Positions 1 to 10,970 of a stretch of DNA of 64,000 bases are shown here, piece by piece. Every line of letters starts with the position of its first letter. The first letter of the stretch is position 1. The stretch is from Torymus aiolomorphi (Eukaryota; Arthropoda; Insecta; Hymenoptera; Torymidae). The DNA is taken from NCBI GenBank assembly GCA_036365515.1, contig CM070877.1:117215321-117279320 (forward strand), written 5' to 3'. The translations under genes and the position numbers were made by a program. Below the pieces are notes generated by a model that saw only the letters and a list, made by a program, of their open reading frames with translations, was not told the origin of the DNA and made no database searches.

Positions 1-1267
1 CAGCTGCATTTGTTATATTTGGTAAAATTTTGTTTGTGACTTTTTTCGATGTCTCCTATCGTTATCGAGTTATAAGCGAAAAACCATTTGCGGGGGTGTT
101 TTTTTTCCCAAATTAGTGGTGGACCCGGTGTTTTTGTGTGCTGTATTCTTAAACATCGTTTTTAGACGGCGTATATTTACCAAATATCAAAAATGCAGCT
201 GTGTACCCGACAATTCAATTTCAGCTCTTTGTTTACTGGACTATTAATCATACAATATATGTCAAATGTGTTGATTTTACAAAGCAAAATACGCTTAATT
301 GGGAGTAGAAAATAAGTTATATCTTTAACCACAAGTGAATACCGAAGCTTAAACTTTAGGGGGTCGTTGTATGCGTATGTGCGTGTGTAACAAACGAGTT
401 TTTCCTGAAATTTTTGTGCGATTTAAAATTGCTAGAAAAAGCGACAGCTCCCTAAACACAGCGTTTTTCAAAAAGAGTGATATTCAAACCATTATAATTA
501 TATTTCTGTATAAAAATGATAAAATTAACCGCGCAAAAAAATGAAGCTCTATTGAAGCCGAAAAAAAGGATCTTGTTTGATCTGATTAAGTACCATTCAA
601 AATAAGAAAAGACAGCTGTTTGAAATTTACAAAAAAACCTAAATATTTTCTGATTGTATCGACGGCTGAGCGGAACAAGATCCTATATAGACGCTTTTTT
701 CTTCTTAAAATTTTATAGTAGCAACTGTGCGCTTCCCAACTACAATAAAATGTTAATAAAATAAGCGTTTCTAATGATCCTGAATAAAATTTAACATGAT
801 TATTTGACACTCATTTAAGAATAAACAATATATAACCATTATATTTTATTGTTATTTCTCCATATTATTTACCTTGTTTATTTGTTTCTTATCATGTATT
901 AGTATCATCTGTTTAGTATAATAATAAAATATATCAATATTCTCATGTTTTTCGTTACTTATTTTTTATTTTTTATTATTTTTTTTGTTACACATCCCCT
1001 TTAAATTAGAAAGGGATCCTCGACAGATTTTCGTGAAAAGTAATGGATCTGCCCAAATATATTCAATAAACTTTTCTATTTAAAATTGAGGGTGCATTTG
1101 GAAAAAGGGTACATAACTCATTTAAATTGTACAGAAGTTGTGCCCCTTTTCCACGCTCACCTTCAATTATATTTCTGATATTTGTTTTATCATATAATGT
1201 GTAAATCATTATTTATGTATTCATCTACTTTTCTAAAATATTAATTTCATTTATTATAATGTTATAG
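1..1267. other. AT-rich left edge, probably NAPRT intron
   Basis: No coding exon could be recognised. The stretch ends in a splice acceptor (TTATAG) directly before the first NAPRT exon in the window, so it is read as the 3' part of an intron whose upstream exon lies outside. It is AT-rich with short A and T runs. Short open frames here have no recognisable composition or motifs. Confidence 0.6.
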
Positions 1268-1588
1268 AATCACAGAATAGATTGCTTTGGTATTGGTACA
1301 CACTTAGTAACATGTCAAAAACAACCTGCATTAGGTTGTGTATATAAATTGGTTGAAATTAATAACCAACCTAGAATGAAGCTGAGTCAAGAAGTTGGAA
1401 AAGTTACAATGCCTGGTATGAAAACTGCATATAGACTTTATGGAGTGGATGGTCATGCTTTGATAGATTTACTTCAGAGGGTGGATGAAGAACCTCCTCA
1501 AGTTGGTCAAAAAGTACTCTGCAGACACCCATTTGAGGAGTCAAAAAGAGCTTATGTTATTCCCACAAGAGTAGAATCATTACATAAG
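1268..1588 (+). CDS. NAPRT: NAPRT, nicotinate phosphoribosyltransferase, internal exon
   Basis: Nicotinate phosphoribosyltransferase is the first enzyme of the Preiss-Handler NAD salvage pathway. It joins nicotinic acid to PRPP, with ATP hydrolysis, to make nicotinate mononucleotide in the cytosol. This exon encodes 107 residues that open with [13 protein letters not shown] and continue with [32 protein letters not shown] and [14 protein letters not shown], which I recognise as the C-terminal third of animal NAPRT. The borders are an AG at 1266-1267 and a GT donor at 1589. The length is a multiple of three, so both borders fall between codons. The true protein start, roughly 360 residues upstream judging from the usual family length of about 540, is outside the window; Met codons inside this exon are not starts. 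The frame is intact and looks functional. Confidence 0.93.
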
Positions 1589-2033
1589 GTAATTTTTAAT
1601 GTCTTATTTAATTGTATAATTTATAACACTAGAGGCTGGGCGTACTATGCGCGCGTCTAATGTTGTAAAATAATGTAATGTAAAATTATAAGTAAATTAT
1701 AGGTTTCTCGTGCATATAATAATAATATTTCATCTACGTATTCAAATTTGGAATTTATTACATAGACACAGGTATTCATTTATAAGTAATGTGAGATGAC
1801 GAGAAGAGAAATGGGTCTGAAATTTGCATCGTTAGAAAATAATTTTTTACAATTAATTAAAGTTATAAAGCAATGGAAATTTTATCTAAATCTTTGTTAT
1901 AAAGTTATTTGATACTATAAAACAATAAATCTACACGCAAAAGTAATATTAATTATTGTAAACTTAAAGTAAAATCAAATATTTTTTTATTTCGTTGCAC
2001 TACAACGTTCCAAACTTCAGACCCATGAAGAGA

Positions 2034-2038
<5 letters not shown>

Positions 2039-2094
<56 letters not shown>

Positions 2095-2172
2095 CGTGCG
2101 TGCTTGCGTGCGTGCGTGCGTGTGTGTGTGTGTGTGTATGTGTGTGTGTGTGTGTGTGTGTGGATGTGTGTG
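2039..2172. repeat. (GT)n microsatellite
   Basis: About 130 bp of TG/GT dinucleotides interrupted by CG and CT variants, inside the NAPRT intron. The open frames across it on both strands (poly Cys-Val and poly Thr-His) are artefacts of the repeat. Confidence 0.97.
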
Positions 2173-3118
2173 AGCGTATGCGCGCAGATATAACAGAAAT
2201 AATCTTTGTACTCAATTTTTATGCTAACAGCGTTGGTACTGACTACCTCTTTTCCGTACGGCTCCTTATTGCATGTCCGGACCCCCCATCACCGGGAATC
2301 CATCGCTACTCCAGTCCAACACAATAGACTCTTTGGTGATTTAGTTTTATAATAAAAAGCTGATCTACGTAAGATTAGGGAGATAGCACGCATAATAGAC
2401 CCTGATGACCAGGCGTACGTTCGGCGGTCTCAACGGAAAAGAAAGCGAGTGCGGGCATACCAGAGCTATTATATTCGCGCCCTCTACTAGGTCCTCTATT
2501 TGTTTTGGTGGAAATAATCATACAAACGTACCGATTGGGAAATCGGCGGGCATTTTCACTTTCTTCCAAAACGCATGTTACGAATCAACTATATTAAGAA
2601 AAAAAAATATTATCTAAAGTAGGTCAGGTTTCAAATAGAAAAAAAAATTATACAATTTCATTGAAGTTAATATTGATTATTAGTCTGCAATATTAATATG
2701 TATAAAATCTTTGAGTATTATAAAAAATGTCTATTCCAGCAAGATTTTTATACATATGGGTAAGTTCATGTTAACTGTTCAGCTTAAAATTTTAAAAATG
2801 CTCAAAATTTTTTTACTCATTCCAAATTAGCCCCAAAACACAAATATAAAGTTTTAGAGCAAAATATGCAATCGTTTTAAAGTTATAATAAATTGAAAAT
2901 TTGAAAATTTTGAATTTTTTCGTAAATCTTCAATTTTTATGATTTTTTAACTCTAAACCTTTAAACTTTTTGTATAGCATATTAAATGGGAAAATGTTTG
3001 CAAATTGTAAGTAGAATTGCTCAGAATTTTTGCAGATCGATGCCAATTATTTTGCTAATTTATACTTGACAGAACACCATTCAAAATATGCTTAAGGCGA
3101 TGCACTCGTCGTAGCATC

Positions 3119-3190
3119 GCGATGTTAACTCAGTGGTAAAGCGCGGGATTAGAATTCTCGAGATCGCGGGTTCGCGTCCCGCTCGTCGCT
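3119..3190 (+). tRNA. tRNA-like sequence (pseudogene or SINE head)
   Basis: There is a good internal promoter: an A-box-like TAACTCAGTGG and a B box GGTTCGCGTCC. The acceptor stem GCGATGT pairs with TCGTCGC apart from one wobble and one terminal mismatch. The anticodon stem CGGGA/TCTCG closes a 7-base loop TTAGAAT, and the T stem GCGGG/CCCGC is perfect. A T run follows just downstream (TATTTTTT), as for a Pol III terminator. The loop would read AGA (Ser), but the long variable arm of a Ser tRNA is missing and the D stem pairs poorly. This fits a decayed tRNA or the tRNA-related head of a SINE better than a working tRNA. Confidence 0.55.
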
Positions 3191-3467
3191 TATTTTTTCA
3201 CACTTTATTATTTATTTCTCACATACGTTACATCGATACCTCTTCCTGAAATTGAACAAGGAATAATATGAGGTCTTCCAAATTAAAATTTAATGAAAAA
3301 CGAAAAAGATTAGTATTTCTTATTCTACTTTTGCAACATAGGAAATTTGCTAGCAAATTTTTATTCGTTATGTTAAGAATCCTTTCTCCTGATATATCAA
3401 CTTTCAGATTAAAATGTATAAACAAGTAATTGTAAAAAATTTTGTATATTTTTTGGTCTACTGGACC

Positions 3468-3494
3468 AAAAAAAAAAAAAAAAAAAAAAAAAAA
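3468..3494 (+). repeat. A27 homopolymer
   Basis: A run of 27 A follows TTGGTCTACTGGACC, which can form a short hairpin. It could be a retroposon tail about 280 bp after the tRNA-like head at 3119-3190, but no target duplication is evident. Confidence 0.8.
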
Positions 3495-4303
3495 TAGAAT
3501 GCTAAGGTATCTGTGGTTAATTTTTTACTCTTGGTGAATGATAATAGGAGTAGTAATCAACTCAGCTACATTCAATGTTTAAAGGGGTTTCTTTTAACGC
3601 CTTTAACCCGAATAAAATTCCTAAATGGTTCGGAAAGGTCCAGTACCAAAATCCTAAAAGGTTAAGGAGAGAAAAGAATTGGTCCTGAAAAGAATAGGAA
3701 GAGTCTTCAAGATTTCTTTCTGAACCTTTTCAAATTTTGGAACTGGACCTTTTCAAACTCTTCAGGACATTTCCAGGGAGCCATAACTCCATAATAGATT
3801 GCAGCGCCCCCCACAACTTCATATAAGTATTTTTCTTAATTTAAGTTTACTTAATAATTTAAAATCATTTATAACTTAGTTTTCCCACGTGTAGTAGATA
3901 GTAAGGATTAAATTTAAGAAAGTTTCATGAATTTAGATTAATAAATAAACTTGTATTTTGTAGAGAAAAATTAGATGTTCAGTGGACATTACAGAAAACT
4001 GCTGTCAGATTTTCTCTACAAAATACACATTTAGTAATTGATTTTAATATGTAAAAACTGTTATAATATTTTCGTTAATATTTATTACATGCATGAGAAA
4101 ACTCGATTTTTATATTATAATTGACGTAAATTATTTTAATTAACAAAAAACATACTTGACAGTTGGTAACGTTCCGATCGGCGTAGACAGCGCTCTTAAA
4201 TATTTTTTATTGAAATTTTTCAAATTTTATTTATTCTAAAATAGGTTAATGAATTATTTTCAATTAAACGAAGGCATTCCTTTTTAACATTATTATATCG
4301 GCG

Positions 4304-4446
4304 CCTCTTACGAAGACTAGCACGTTTCATGGAGTTCTCAAGAAGACTAGCACATTTCCTAAAACTTCAACGAAAACGTCGAAATCTGGAGTAAGTCACG
4401 ACTTTGGTTTGTGCTAGTTTTCACCGCAAACGTTTTCATAAGGGGC
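4304..4446. mobile_element. Foldback MITE, TGCTAG family, copy 1
   Basis: The left arm begins CCTCTTACGAAGACTAGCAC and the right arm ends in GTGCTAGTTTTC followed by TTTTCATAAGG, so the ends are inverted repeats. The subrepeat GAAGACTAGCAC occurs twice in the left arm. The same arms and subrepeats make up the element at 17357-17804, which shows a dispersed family. It lies in the NAPRT intron, 93 bp before the next exon. Confidence 0.75.
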
Positions 4447-4539
4447 ATCGATATATAATTTGTATTGAAAAGTTATGTAAAAATAAATAATTAGCTAAAG
4501 AAAATAAAGTAATTTAAAAATATGTATTTGTTATTTTAG

Positions 4540-4668
4540 TTATACTGGAAAGATGGAAAAATATTGCAAAAATTACCAACATTGGAACTAATACGAAATC
4601 GAGTAAGAGAATCTTTAGGAACATTACGCAATGATATAAAGCGAAACCTTAATCCTACACCTTATAAG
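4540..4668 (+). CDS. NAPRT: NAPRT, penultimate coding exon
   Basis: The exon encodes 43 residues starting [13 protein letters not shown] and ending LNPTPYK, continuing the C-terminal domain of nicotinate phosphoribosyltransferase. The acceptor AG is at 4538-4539 and the donor GTAAAT starts at 4669. Both borders are phase 0 and compatible with the neighbouring exons. The NPTPYKV region spans the next junction, which supports this exon order. Confidence 0.92.
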
Positions 4669-4734
4669 GTAAATCTTATTATATATTATTTACAAAACAA
4701 TAATTTTAATATTTATTATATTTCATAATTCCAG

Positions 4735-4812
4735 GTATCTGTTAGCGATAATTTGTATAATTTTATACATGACTTGTGGCTTCAAAATGCTCCAATAGGA
4801 GAATTATCTTGA
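4735..4812 (+). CDS. NAPRT: NAPRT, last coding exon with stop
   Basis: The exon follows acceptor CCAG at 4731-4734 and encodes VSVSDNLYNFIHDLWLQ plus the C-terminal tail NAPIGELS, then TGA at 4810-4812. The preceding intron is only 66 bp, typical of insects. The chain PTPYK/VSVSDNLY across the junction matches the conserved end of animal NAPRT. Confidence 0.92.
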   Translation, partial: VSVSDNLYNFIHDLWLQNAPIGELS

Positions 4813-6473
4813 AGCAGAGAGTCTTCAATTTTCAAAGATGAAAATGTATGCTTGTATTCGTACAAGTTAACAAATTGTATGATGATTATCAACATTGTAA
4901 GATAGAGTGTCCGTGATTGAAGGAAGAAAAGGAATACACAAGAAATAGAATTAAGAAAAGATTTACAAACACCTACAGACATTTTCCTCACGTAGGGGCC
5001 TTATAATAAAAAATTATAAAATAGGTCAAAAGATTTAAATTGTACATTTACAATAATTTCTCAAGCCATTACAAAATTTTTTAATTTTCATAATACACTA
5101 GGGAGGCTTCGACTCTTCGACCCTTTACGCGTTACACGTGTCAATGTTTATTCGATATTCCTGATAATATATTTCAAGGCAGTTATATTATAGAATCTGG
5201 ATGCAAAAGTCCACGTTCCTCATGAAATAATATCGTTACGAAGGAAGCGAACATTTTTAACCGGACGGTCCTACTGTACGCCGCTAATATCGCTGTCACT
5301 TACCCAACATATACTCGCTTTCGTTGACGCGTTGACGCATGTCGCATGTAACAATGCTATTTTAGATTTAAATAACTTTTAAATAATAGCACTAGTCTAT
5401 TGGATTTTTCTTTTGTAACATTGTAAATGATTGCCTCCAAACACAAATTATGTTTCGAAACAGTCTACGATGGAAAACTCTTTTGCCATTGATGAAAATG
5501 TCTCTTTCGCGAAGCCTCCTCCCACATACCCTGTATGAAAAATAGAAACTTTAATGATTTATACCTTGATTTTGGCACTCCTGACCTTTTCGCAATTAAA
5601 CACTTACAGATAATATTGTATAATCAAATTACAAGCACTTCTCAGGCCATTCTGATACAAGTTAATTTACAGTAGAGCCACCTCAAAATGCTCATCTTGA
5701 AGCATTAGTGAAAGTAGCAAGTTTTTTTTAATAATAGGAAAAGAAGAAAAAAGTATGAATCATCTTTGTTTTTTGACAATATCATTTATGAAAAGAATTC
5801 AACAAAATTAAAATTCTTGTTGTGCTCAAAATATAAAAAAAGTTATAATAAATTTCAAACGATTTTCACAATATATCTTGTTAAAAATGAATAAAACTGC
5901 GAACTGTTTAATGCAGCATTGAGAAAACAATAATATTATAGATAATCATCCACATTTCATATTTTGGCATAAAAAGCAATCTCAGATAGCTTCGTAACTA
6001 TAGAAATGGATCATACCTATTCATTTAAATATTTCATGAATCTATATATTGAAATAATTTCGATTCTGTTATTTGTGTTATTTCACAAAATTAGCATATT
6101 TAGTAAACTTATTAAAAGTCATTTTTTATCAAAACCATTATTTTTAAGATTTTTATTATTTGTATCATTACCACATATTAGACTGGTACATTCCATTACT
6201 GAGTTACATAAAAAATGTTTAAAAATAAATAGAACGTTATTTAAGAATGTTATGGCTATACAGTCAAAAGATAGTTTTTTGCGATACAACTACGAAATAA
6301 TTTTTCCTGAGTGTGCAAAATCGAACTCTGCGCAGCTCGTTAGGAAAAATAGTATACGCAACACATGTGCAATACGTCACCCGCACTTGTCTCTTTTGTC
6401 GCCCTCGCTGTGCTCGGGTGATAAATTCGATTCGTGAGGGAATGACCTATTTTGCGCACTAGTTGCGTAATGT
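4813..6473. other. NAPRT 3' UTR and AT-rich intergenic DNA
   Basis: Sequence after the stop is AT-rich with no recognisable gene. A short inverted pair, GGGAGGCTTCG near 5102 and CGAAGCCTCC near 5510, could mark the ends of an approximately 420 bp old MITE. The 143-codon open frame at 6006-6437 is AT-rich and shows no recognisable domain. Confidence 0.5.
5005..5010 (+). terminator. Candidate NAPRT polyadenylation signal AATAAA
   Basis: This AATAAA lies about 190 bp after the NAPRT stop and is the nearest clear hexamer. Others occur further on, for example near 7547, so the real 3' end could be later. No transcript evidence is available. Confidence 0.35.
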
Positions 6474-6656
6474 ACTATTTTATAACTGAGTACGCAAAAT
6501 TCGATTTTAGATGCCGATTGAGCGTGCGCATAGAAGCCTCTTTTTTTCACTAGTGCGTAAACACTTTATGCACTTGTGACAAAATCGGGTACTGTTTAAG
6601 TACTCAACAGGCATCTAACGTCGAGTTTCACGCGCTCAGTTATAACAAAATAGTAA
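6474..6656. repeat. Palindromic (foldback) repeat
   Basis: Left arm TACTATTTTATAACTGAG through TTTTAGATGCC is mirrored by GGCATCTAACG through CTCAGTTATAACAAAATAGTA on the right. The centre is about 85 bp. GC-rich TCGCCCTCGC and CTCGCTTCGCTCG tracts flank it on either side, so the whole unit may extend from about 6300 to 6730. Confidence 0.7.
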
Positions 6657-6779
6657 ACCCTAGCTCGCTTCGCTCGAGCGACAAATTGTATCTGAGCACA
6701 GCACGCCTACTTTACGCACTTGTTATTAATGTACTAATATAAAATAGTTAACGATTTTTTGTCCATTACGTCTATACGG

Positions 6780-7060
6780 AAATGCAATTAAAATATTAAG
6801 CTTTAAAAATCAAAAAACGAAGCAAAATTGTGAAAGCTTCATTATTTTTTATTATTGTACAACAAAGCATAGTACACAATATTTTTAAGATTTTGATAAA
6901 ATAAAGAAACTTTATCAATTTTGCTTTGATTCCTGATTTTGGAAGATCTTTAACTATTCCATATAATTATTTATCGCAGTTATAACGCTAAAAACTAAAT
7001 CTTATCAGGGACTGTAAAGCCCCTGCCACGGGCTATATAACGCCCTTAAATTGTGGTGTT
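6780..7060. repeat. Diverged relative of the 23.9-24.3 kb palindrome core
   Basis: AAGCTTTAAAAATCAAAAAA, AAGCAAAATTGTGAA and ATAATTATTTATCGCAGTT, followed by a GGGACTGTAAAGCCCCTGCC end, match in order the core of the large palindrome centred near 24.1 kb. The copy is more diverged and its palindrome is imperfect. Confidence 0.6.
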
Positions 7061-8188
7061 AAAATTCGTTGATATGTATGTAATAATATCTCTAATTTCT
7101 AATTATAAAAGATATTTTTTAAGCATTTTATTTTACGTGGCATTGATGAAAAAAAGATAAATATTTAAATGAATATTTTGAAGATAGTTTATATTTTGAA
7201 TTCCCATGTTTTCAATGTAATGTCATCAAAAAAAGCGAAAGAGTACAACTATAATAAATAGGTATATTTTTAAATTTGCTATATAGAATATACACTTCAA
7301 TTAAGTGTAATAATAACATAATGAAAATAGTTGTAAAATCTGTAAAAATTAATAATGATCTAGAATCTATTATGTAGTGTTAAAGAGCATTGTTTTGTAT
7401 TGTATGTATACATTTTTTTTTGTTCGTAATTTCTATTTGATTGTTATTCATTGTGCATACATTACATATCCAAAAGCACGCACACAGTAGAGTGTTTGTT
7501 CTTTTCAGTTGTTAATGTTGTAAATGTAAAATTATTATAAGCTTTTAATAAAATGCATTCGATAACATTTGTGTACTTATTTATTCTGTAAAAGAAAGGG
7601 GCTTAATGAAACATGTGACCAATTCTTGCTTCCAAGCCACCTTAATGAAAAAAGCGGTAAAAATAAGAGAAAGACAAGATTCGTTTGATAGATACTCATA
7701 TAGGAAAAGTACTTTATTTCCTTGATATGAGGCAATAATGAGCACGGTATGAGCTATGAACTGAGATTTGAAATGAGCACATACACACACGCACACCCGA
7801 GTAGAAATTCATCCTGGCCTGCCGGTGTAATTATGTAGACCCTGTACAGGGTACGTTCAGGATGGCCGTACTCAGGCCGGTGATGCGGTGCAAGGCAGAC
7901 CCCGAACAGGTTGCCTTTAAATTAATTTTCAATACTCATTAAATACTTACCTAAACCTAGACATATGCCCTATTTTTCGAAGTATCATCCGGATGGTACT
8001 TCAAATTTGGGAAACCCCATATACAGACAGCGTAAAAAATCATAAGAAAATTGTGAAAAAAAAAGTAAGTCCGGCTACCTGTTCAGGTCCGGTCTCGCAT
8101 CTCGTCACCCACTTGACAATTCTAAATGTTCATCCTGTACAGGCAAAGCAAGTCCCCTGTACAGGCTCTGACTTTCGCCCTAAATTCA
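7061..8188. other. Intergenic, no gene seen
   Basis: AT-rich to about 7800, then of more balanced composition with short repeated pieces such as CTGTACAGG and GGTTGCC around 7840-8150. A candidate AATAAA is at about 7547. No coding potential was recognised. Confidence 0.5.
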
Positions 8189-9048
8189 TTTTTACTCTTA
8201 GAGCATATGGGTCTGTCTACACGCCACCACACACCACTACAATACACCCCACCACACGCATAGTCCGGATGTTCCACTCCGTTCCCCCTCGTATAACAAG
8301 TTACCGATTGAGTACAGAAGAATAACAAACACGACTGCCTCTCTTTTCTATTACGCTGTCAACGCTGTATTCTTTATTGCAAATCCCCGAAGAAAGGTGC
8401 ACAAGTATAAAAAGGTGCATGTAAATTTATTGTTTTGGAGTTCTCCAAATCCATTTCAAATCAGGTGGACCGCGTATGCCTATGTCACCGATCATTTTGG
8501 AATTAAAGTATTCATGTTCTTCTCCAAAAATTATTTGACCCGTATATTTTTATTTTTTTGTTGCATCAAAATTTCATGCGTTCAGCAAAGGCAAAAAATT
8601 CCGAGAAAAACCTTACTTAGAAGAAAATTTTTTCAATGTAATTTTCAAACCGCTACTGCTTCACCAGTTTTTTAAGCTTTTTAGCGTGTAACACATAATT
8701 TCACTAAGATTTGAGCCCTCTTTCACGTTCTTTATGTTATTTAAAAAAAAAATAAAAAATGCACGAGTTATGTACTTTTTACTGAAAAATGCACTTTTTA
8801 GAAAAGCGCATTTTTCTCAAAAACAACATTTTTTTTTGTCCTGATAGAGGACCTAAATACCTATCTAGACGTATTTGTGAAATTCCCGACCCGTGCCCAG
8901 GAATAGCGATCATTAATGAGATAATACACAAACAAATTTTTCACGCTTAACCCTTACATATAGTCAATGGTATAACAGTCAATATAAAGGTTTTTATCTT
9001 TGTGCGTAAGCAATTATATACAAGTACACATAGTATCTGTTGTATTTT

Positions 9049-9626
9049 TTATTTTTGTCTTTTAGATTTTTTATTTTTATATCTACCTTTCTTTTTCTGC
9101 TTCATTGTTCTTACTTCAGTAAGGGGACAATCAGCGGTCTTTGCTGTTAAACAATGTACTTTATCATTGCACGTTTCTTTAATCCATAAATGAGTTTTTC
9201 GAAATTCCAGGATGCTTAGGAGTAGCAAGCCAATCAACATTTTTTACTTTTCTAAACTCTTCTACGTCAACGTCTTGTAAATGTATTATTTTAATTGCAT
9301 CTGTATATTTTTGAACGTGCTCTACAAAATCATTAGCATTTTGAATGGATTTTTCATGGGGATCTCGAAGATTATGCGAAGTAGCATAATGCTTTATAAG
9401 TCCACCGACACCATCTACAGCTCCTTTGCCGTGCCCAGTAGCAGAGAACAACCATTTTATATCAAACGGTGCTCGTTTTAATTCGTATAACTGAAAGCGA
9501 TTTTTAAAGTGGCTATAGTGGTACCGTCTGATACAATGGTAATTTTTGTTATTGAATGACAACAATTGTCTTTCAAGTAGGTTATAATGTTTTCTACTGA
9601 TAGCAAACATGATTCAGCGTATGCTT
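9049..9626 (-). pseudogene. Broken transposase-like coding sequence, left palindrome arm
   Basis: Read from the palindrome centre outward on the minus strand. A first frame ends in KITIVSDGT; the frame then shifts to one with SHFKNRFQLYELKRAPFD, HGKGAVDGVGG and DFVEHVQKY, and shifts again before a Lys-rich C terminus (KKKGRYKNKKSKRQK). The SDG, SHFKNRF and HGKGAVDGVGG segments resemble proteins repeatedly found in insect and cnidarian genomes that I believe are transposon-encoded; I cannot name the superfamily. At least two frameshifts make this copy non-functional. Its twin in the right arm has different damage. Confidence 0.6.
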
Positions 9627-10170
9627 TGCTCGCAGTAGCCTACCTGAAAGACAATTGTTGTCATTCAATAACAAAAATTACCATTGTATCAGAAGGCGCC
9701 GCTATAGCCACTTTAAAATTGACTTTCAATTATACGAATTAAAACGAGCACCATTTGATATAAAATGGTTGTTCCCTGCTACTGAACATGGCAAAGGAGC
9801 TGTAAATGGTGTGAGTGGATTTATAAAGTATTATGCTACTTCGCATAATCTTCGAGAGTCCCGTGAAAAATCCATTCAAAATGCTAATGATTTTGTAGAG
9901 CACGTTCAAAAATATTCAGATGCAATTAAAATAATACATTTACAAGACGTTGACGTAGAAGAGTTTAGAAAAGTAAAAAATGTTGATTGGCTTGCTACTC
10001 CTAAGTATTCTGGAATTCAAAAAACTCATTTATGGATTAAAGAAACGTGCAATGATAAAGTACATTGTTTAACAGCAAAGACCGCTGATTGTCCCCTTAC
10101 TGAAGTAAGAACAATGAAGCAGAAAAAGAAAGGTAGATATAAAAATAAAAAATCTAAAAGACAAAAATAA
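9611..10170 (+). pseudogene. Broken transposase-like coding sequence, right palindrome arm
   Basis: This is the mirror copy of the left-arm sequence. The longest open frame (9655-10170) holds LYELKRAPFDIKWLFP, HGKGAVNGVSGF, NDFVEHVQKY, IHLQDVDVEEFRK and a basic tail KKKGRYKNKKSKRQK. Upstream, a second frame reads YLKDNCCHSITKITIVS, so a frameshift separates the two parts. It keeps the C-terminal frame that the left copy has lost, while GAVDGVGG has become GAVNGVSG. The first part of a full-length protein is missing. Possible role: a fragment of a DDE-type transposase; this is inference. Confidence 0.6.
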
Positions 10171-10789
10171 AAAATACAACAGATACTATGTGTACTTGTA
10201 TATTGCTTACGCCCAAAGATAAAAACCTTTATATTGACTGTTATACCATTGACTATATGTAAGGGTTAAGCGTGAAAAATTTGTTTGTGTATTATCTCAT
10301 TAATGATCGCTATTCCTGGGCACAGGTCGGGAATTTCGTAAATACGTCTAGATAGGTATTTAGGTCCTCTATCAGGACAAAAAAAAATTGAGCAAACAAA
10401 AATGGTGTTTTTGAGAAAAATGCACTTTTCTAAAAAGTGCATTTTTCAGTAAAAAGTACATAACTCGTGCATTTTTTATTTTTTTTTTAAATAACATAAA
10501 GAACGTGAAAGAGGGCTCAAACCTTAGTGAAATTATGTGTTACACGCTAAAAAGCTTAAAAAACTGGTGAAGCAGTAGCGGTTTGAAAATTACATTGAAA
10601 AAATTTTTTTCTAAGTAAGGTTTTTCTCGGAATTTTTTGCCATTGCTGAACGCATGAAATTTTGATGCAACAAAAAAATAAAAATATACGGGTCAAATAA
10701 TTTTTGGAGAAGAATATGAATACTTTAATTCTAAAATGATCGGTGACATAGGCATACGCGGTCCACCTGATTTGAAATGGATTCGGCCA

Positions 10790-10970
10790 GAAGATGAATC
10801 AAAATATAATCATCATTTATTGTGCACTTACGGTGTACTATACTTATGGTGTACTATTTGTATGCAAGTGGCACAAGCAAGGGTAGTTCATAATTAAATT
10901 TTCACAGCTCCTGATATGATTACAGTGCACAATAAATGATGATATTTTTATTCATCTTCGCCAAAACAAT
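10790..10970. repeat. Palindromic interior of the 8209-11172 foldback
   Basis: AGAAGATGAATCAAAATAT on the left and ATATTTTTATTCATCTTC on the right are inverted, with ATCATTTATTGTGCACT mirrored by AGTGCACAATAAATGAT inside. It is nearly the same as the interior of the 33378-33986 copy (about 33608-33776). Confidence 0.75.

Larger units (their letters stand above)
1589..4539 (+). other. NAPRT intron, about 2.95 kb
   Basis: GT at 1589 and AG at 4538-4539 join the flanking exons in frame. The intron holds a GT microsatellite (2039-2172), a tRNA-like sequence (3119-3190), a 27-base A run (3468-3494), a hairpin around 3630-3765 and a foldback element (4304-4446), so most of its extra length comes from repeats. 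Confidence 0.85.
8441..10789. mobile_element. Giant palindrome carrying a duplicated transposase fragment
   Basis: Arms of about 1.14 kb (8441-9581 and 9639-10789) are inverted copies separated by a 57-bp spacer. Identity by eye is in the mid 90s percent. The ends are TTCTCC-AAATCC on the left and GGATTCGGCCAGAA on the right. Each arm holds a copy of the same broken coding sequence, oriented outward from the centre. The element interrupts the arm/interior junction of the foldback element at 8209-11172, as comparison with the 33.4 kb copy shows. No clear target duplication was found. Confidence 0.85.

Noticed and set aside
1995..2327. 110-codon frame MHYNVPNF... on + and a His/Thr-rich frame on -
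   Set aside because: Most of the length is the GT microsatellite translated as Cys-Val or Thr-His; nothing outside it is recognisable.
6006..6437. 143-codon frame downstream of NAPRT
   Set aside because: AT-driven Phe/Ile/Leu/Lys composition, no domain, and it runs into the GC-rich foldback flank.
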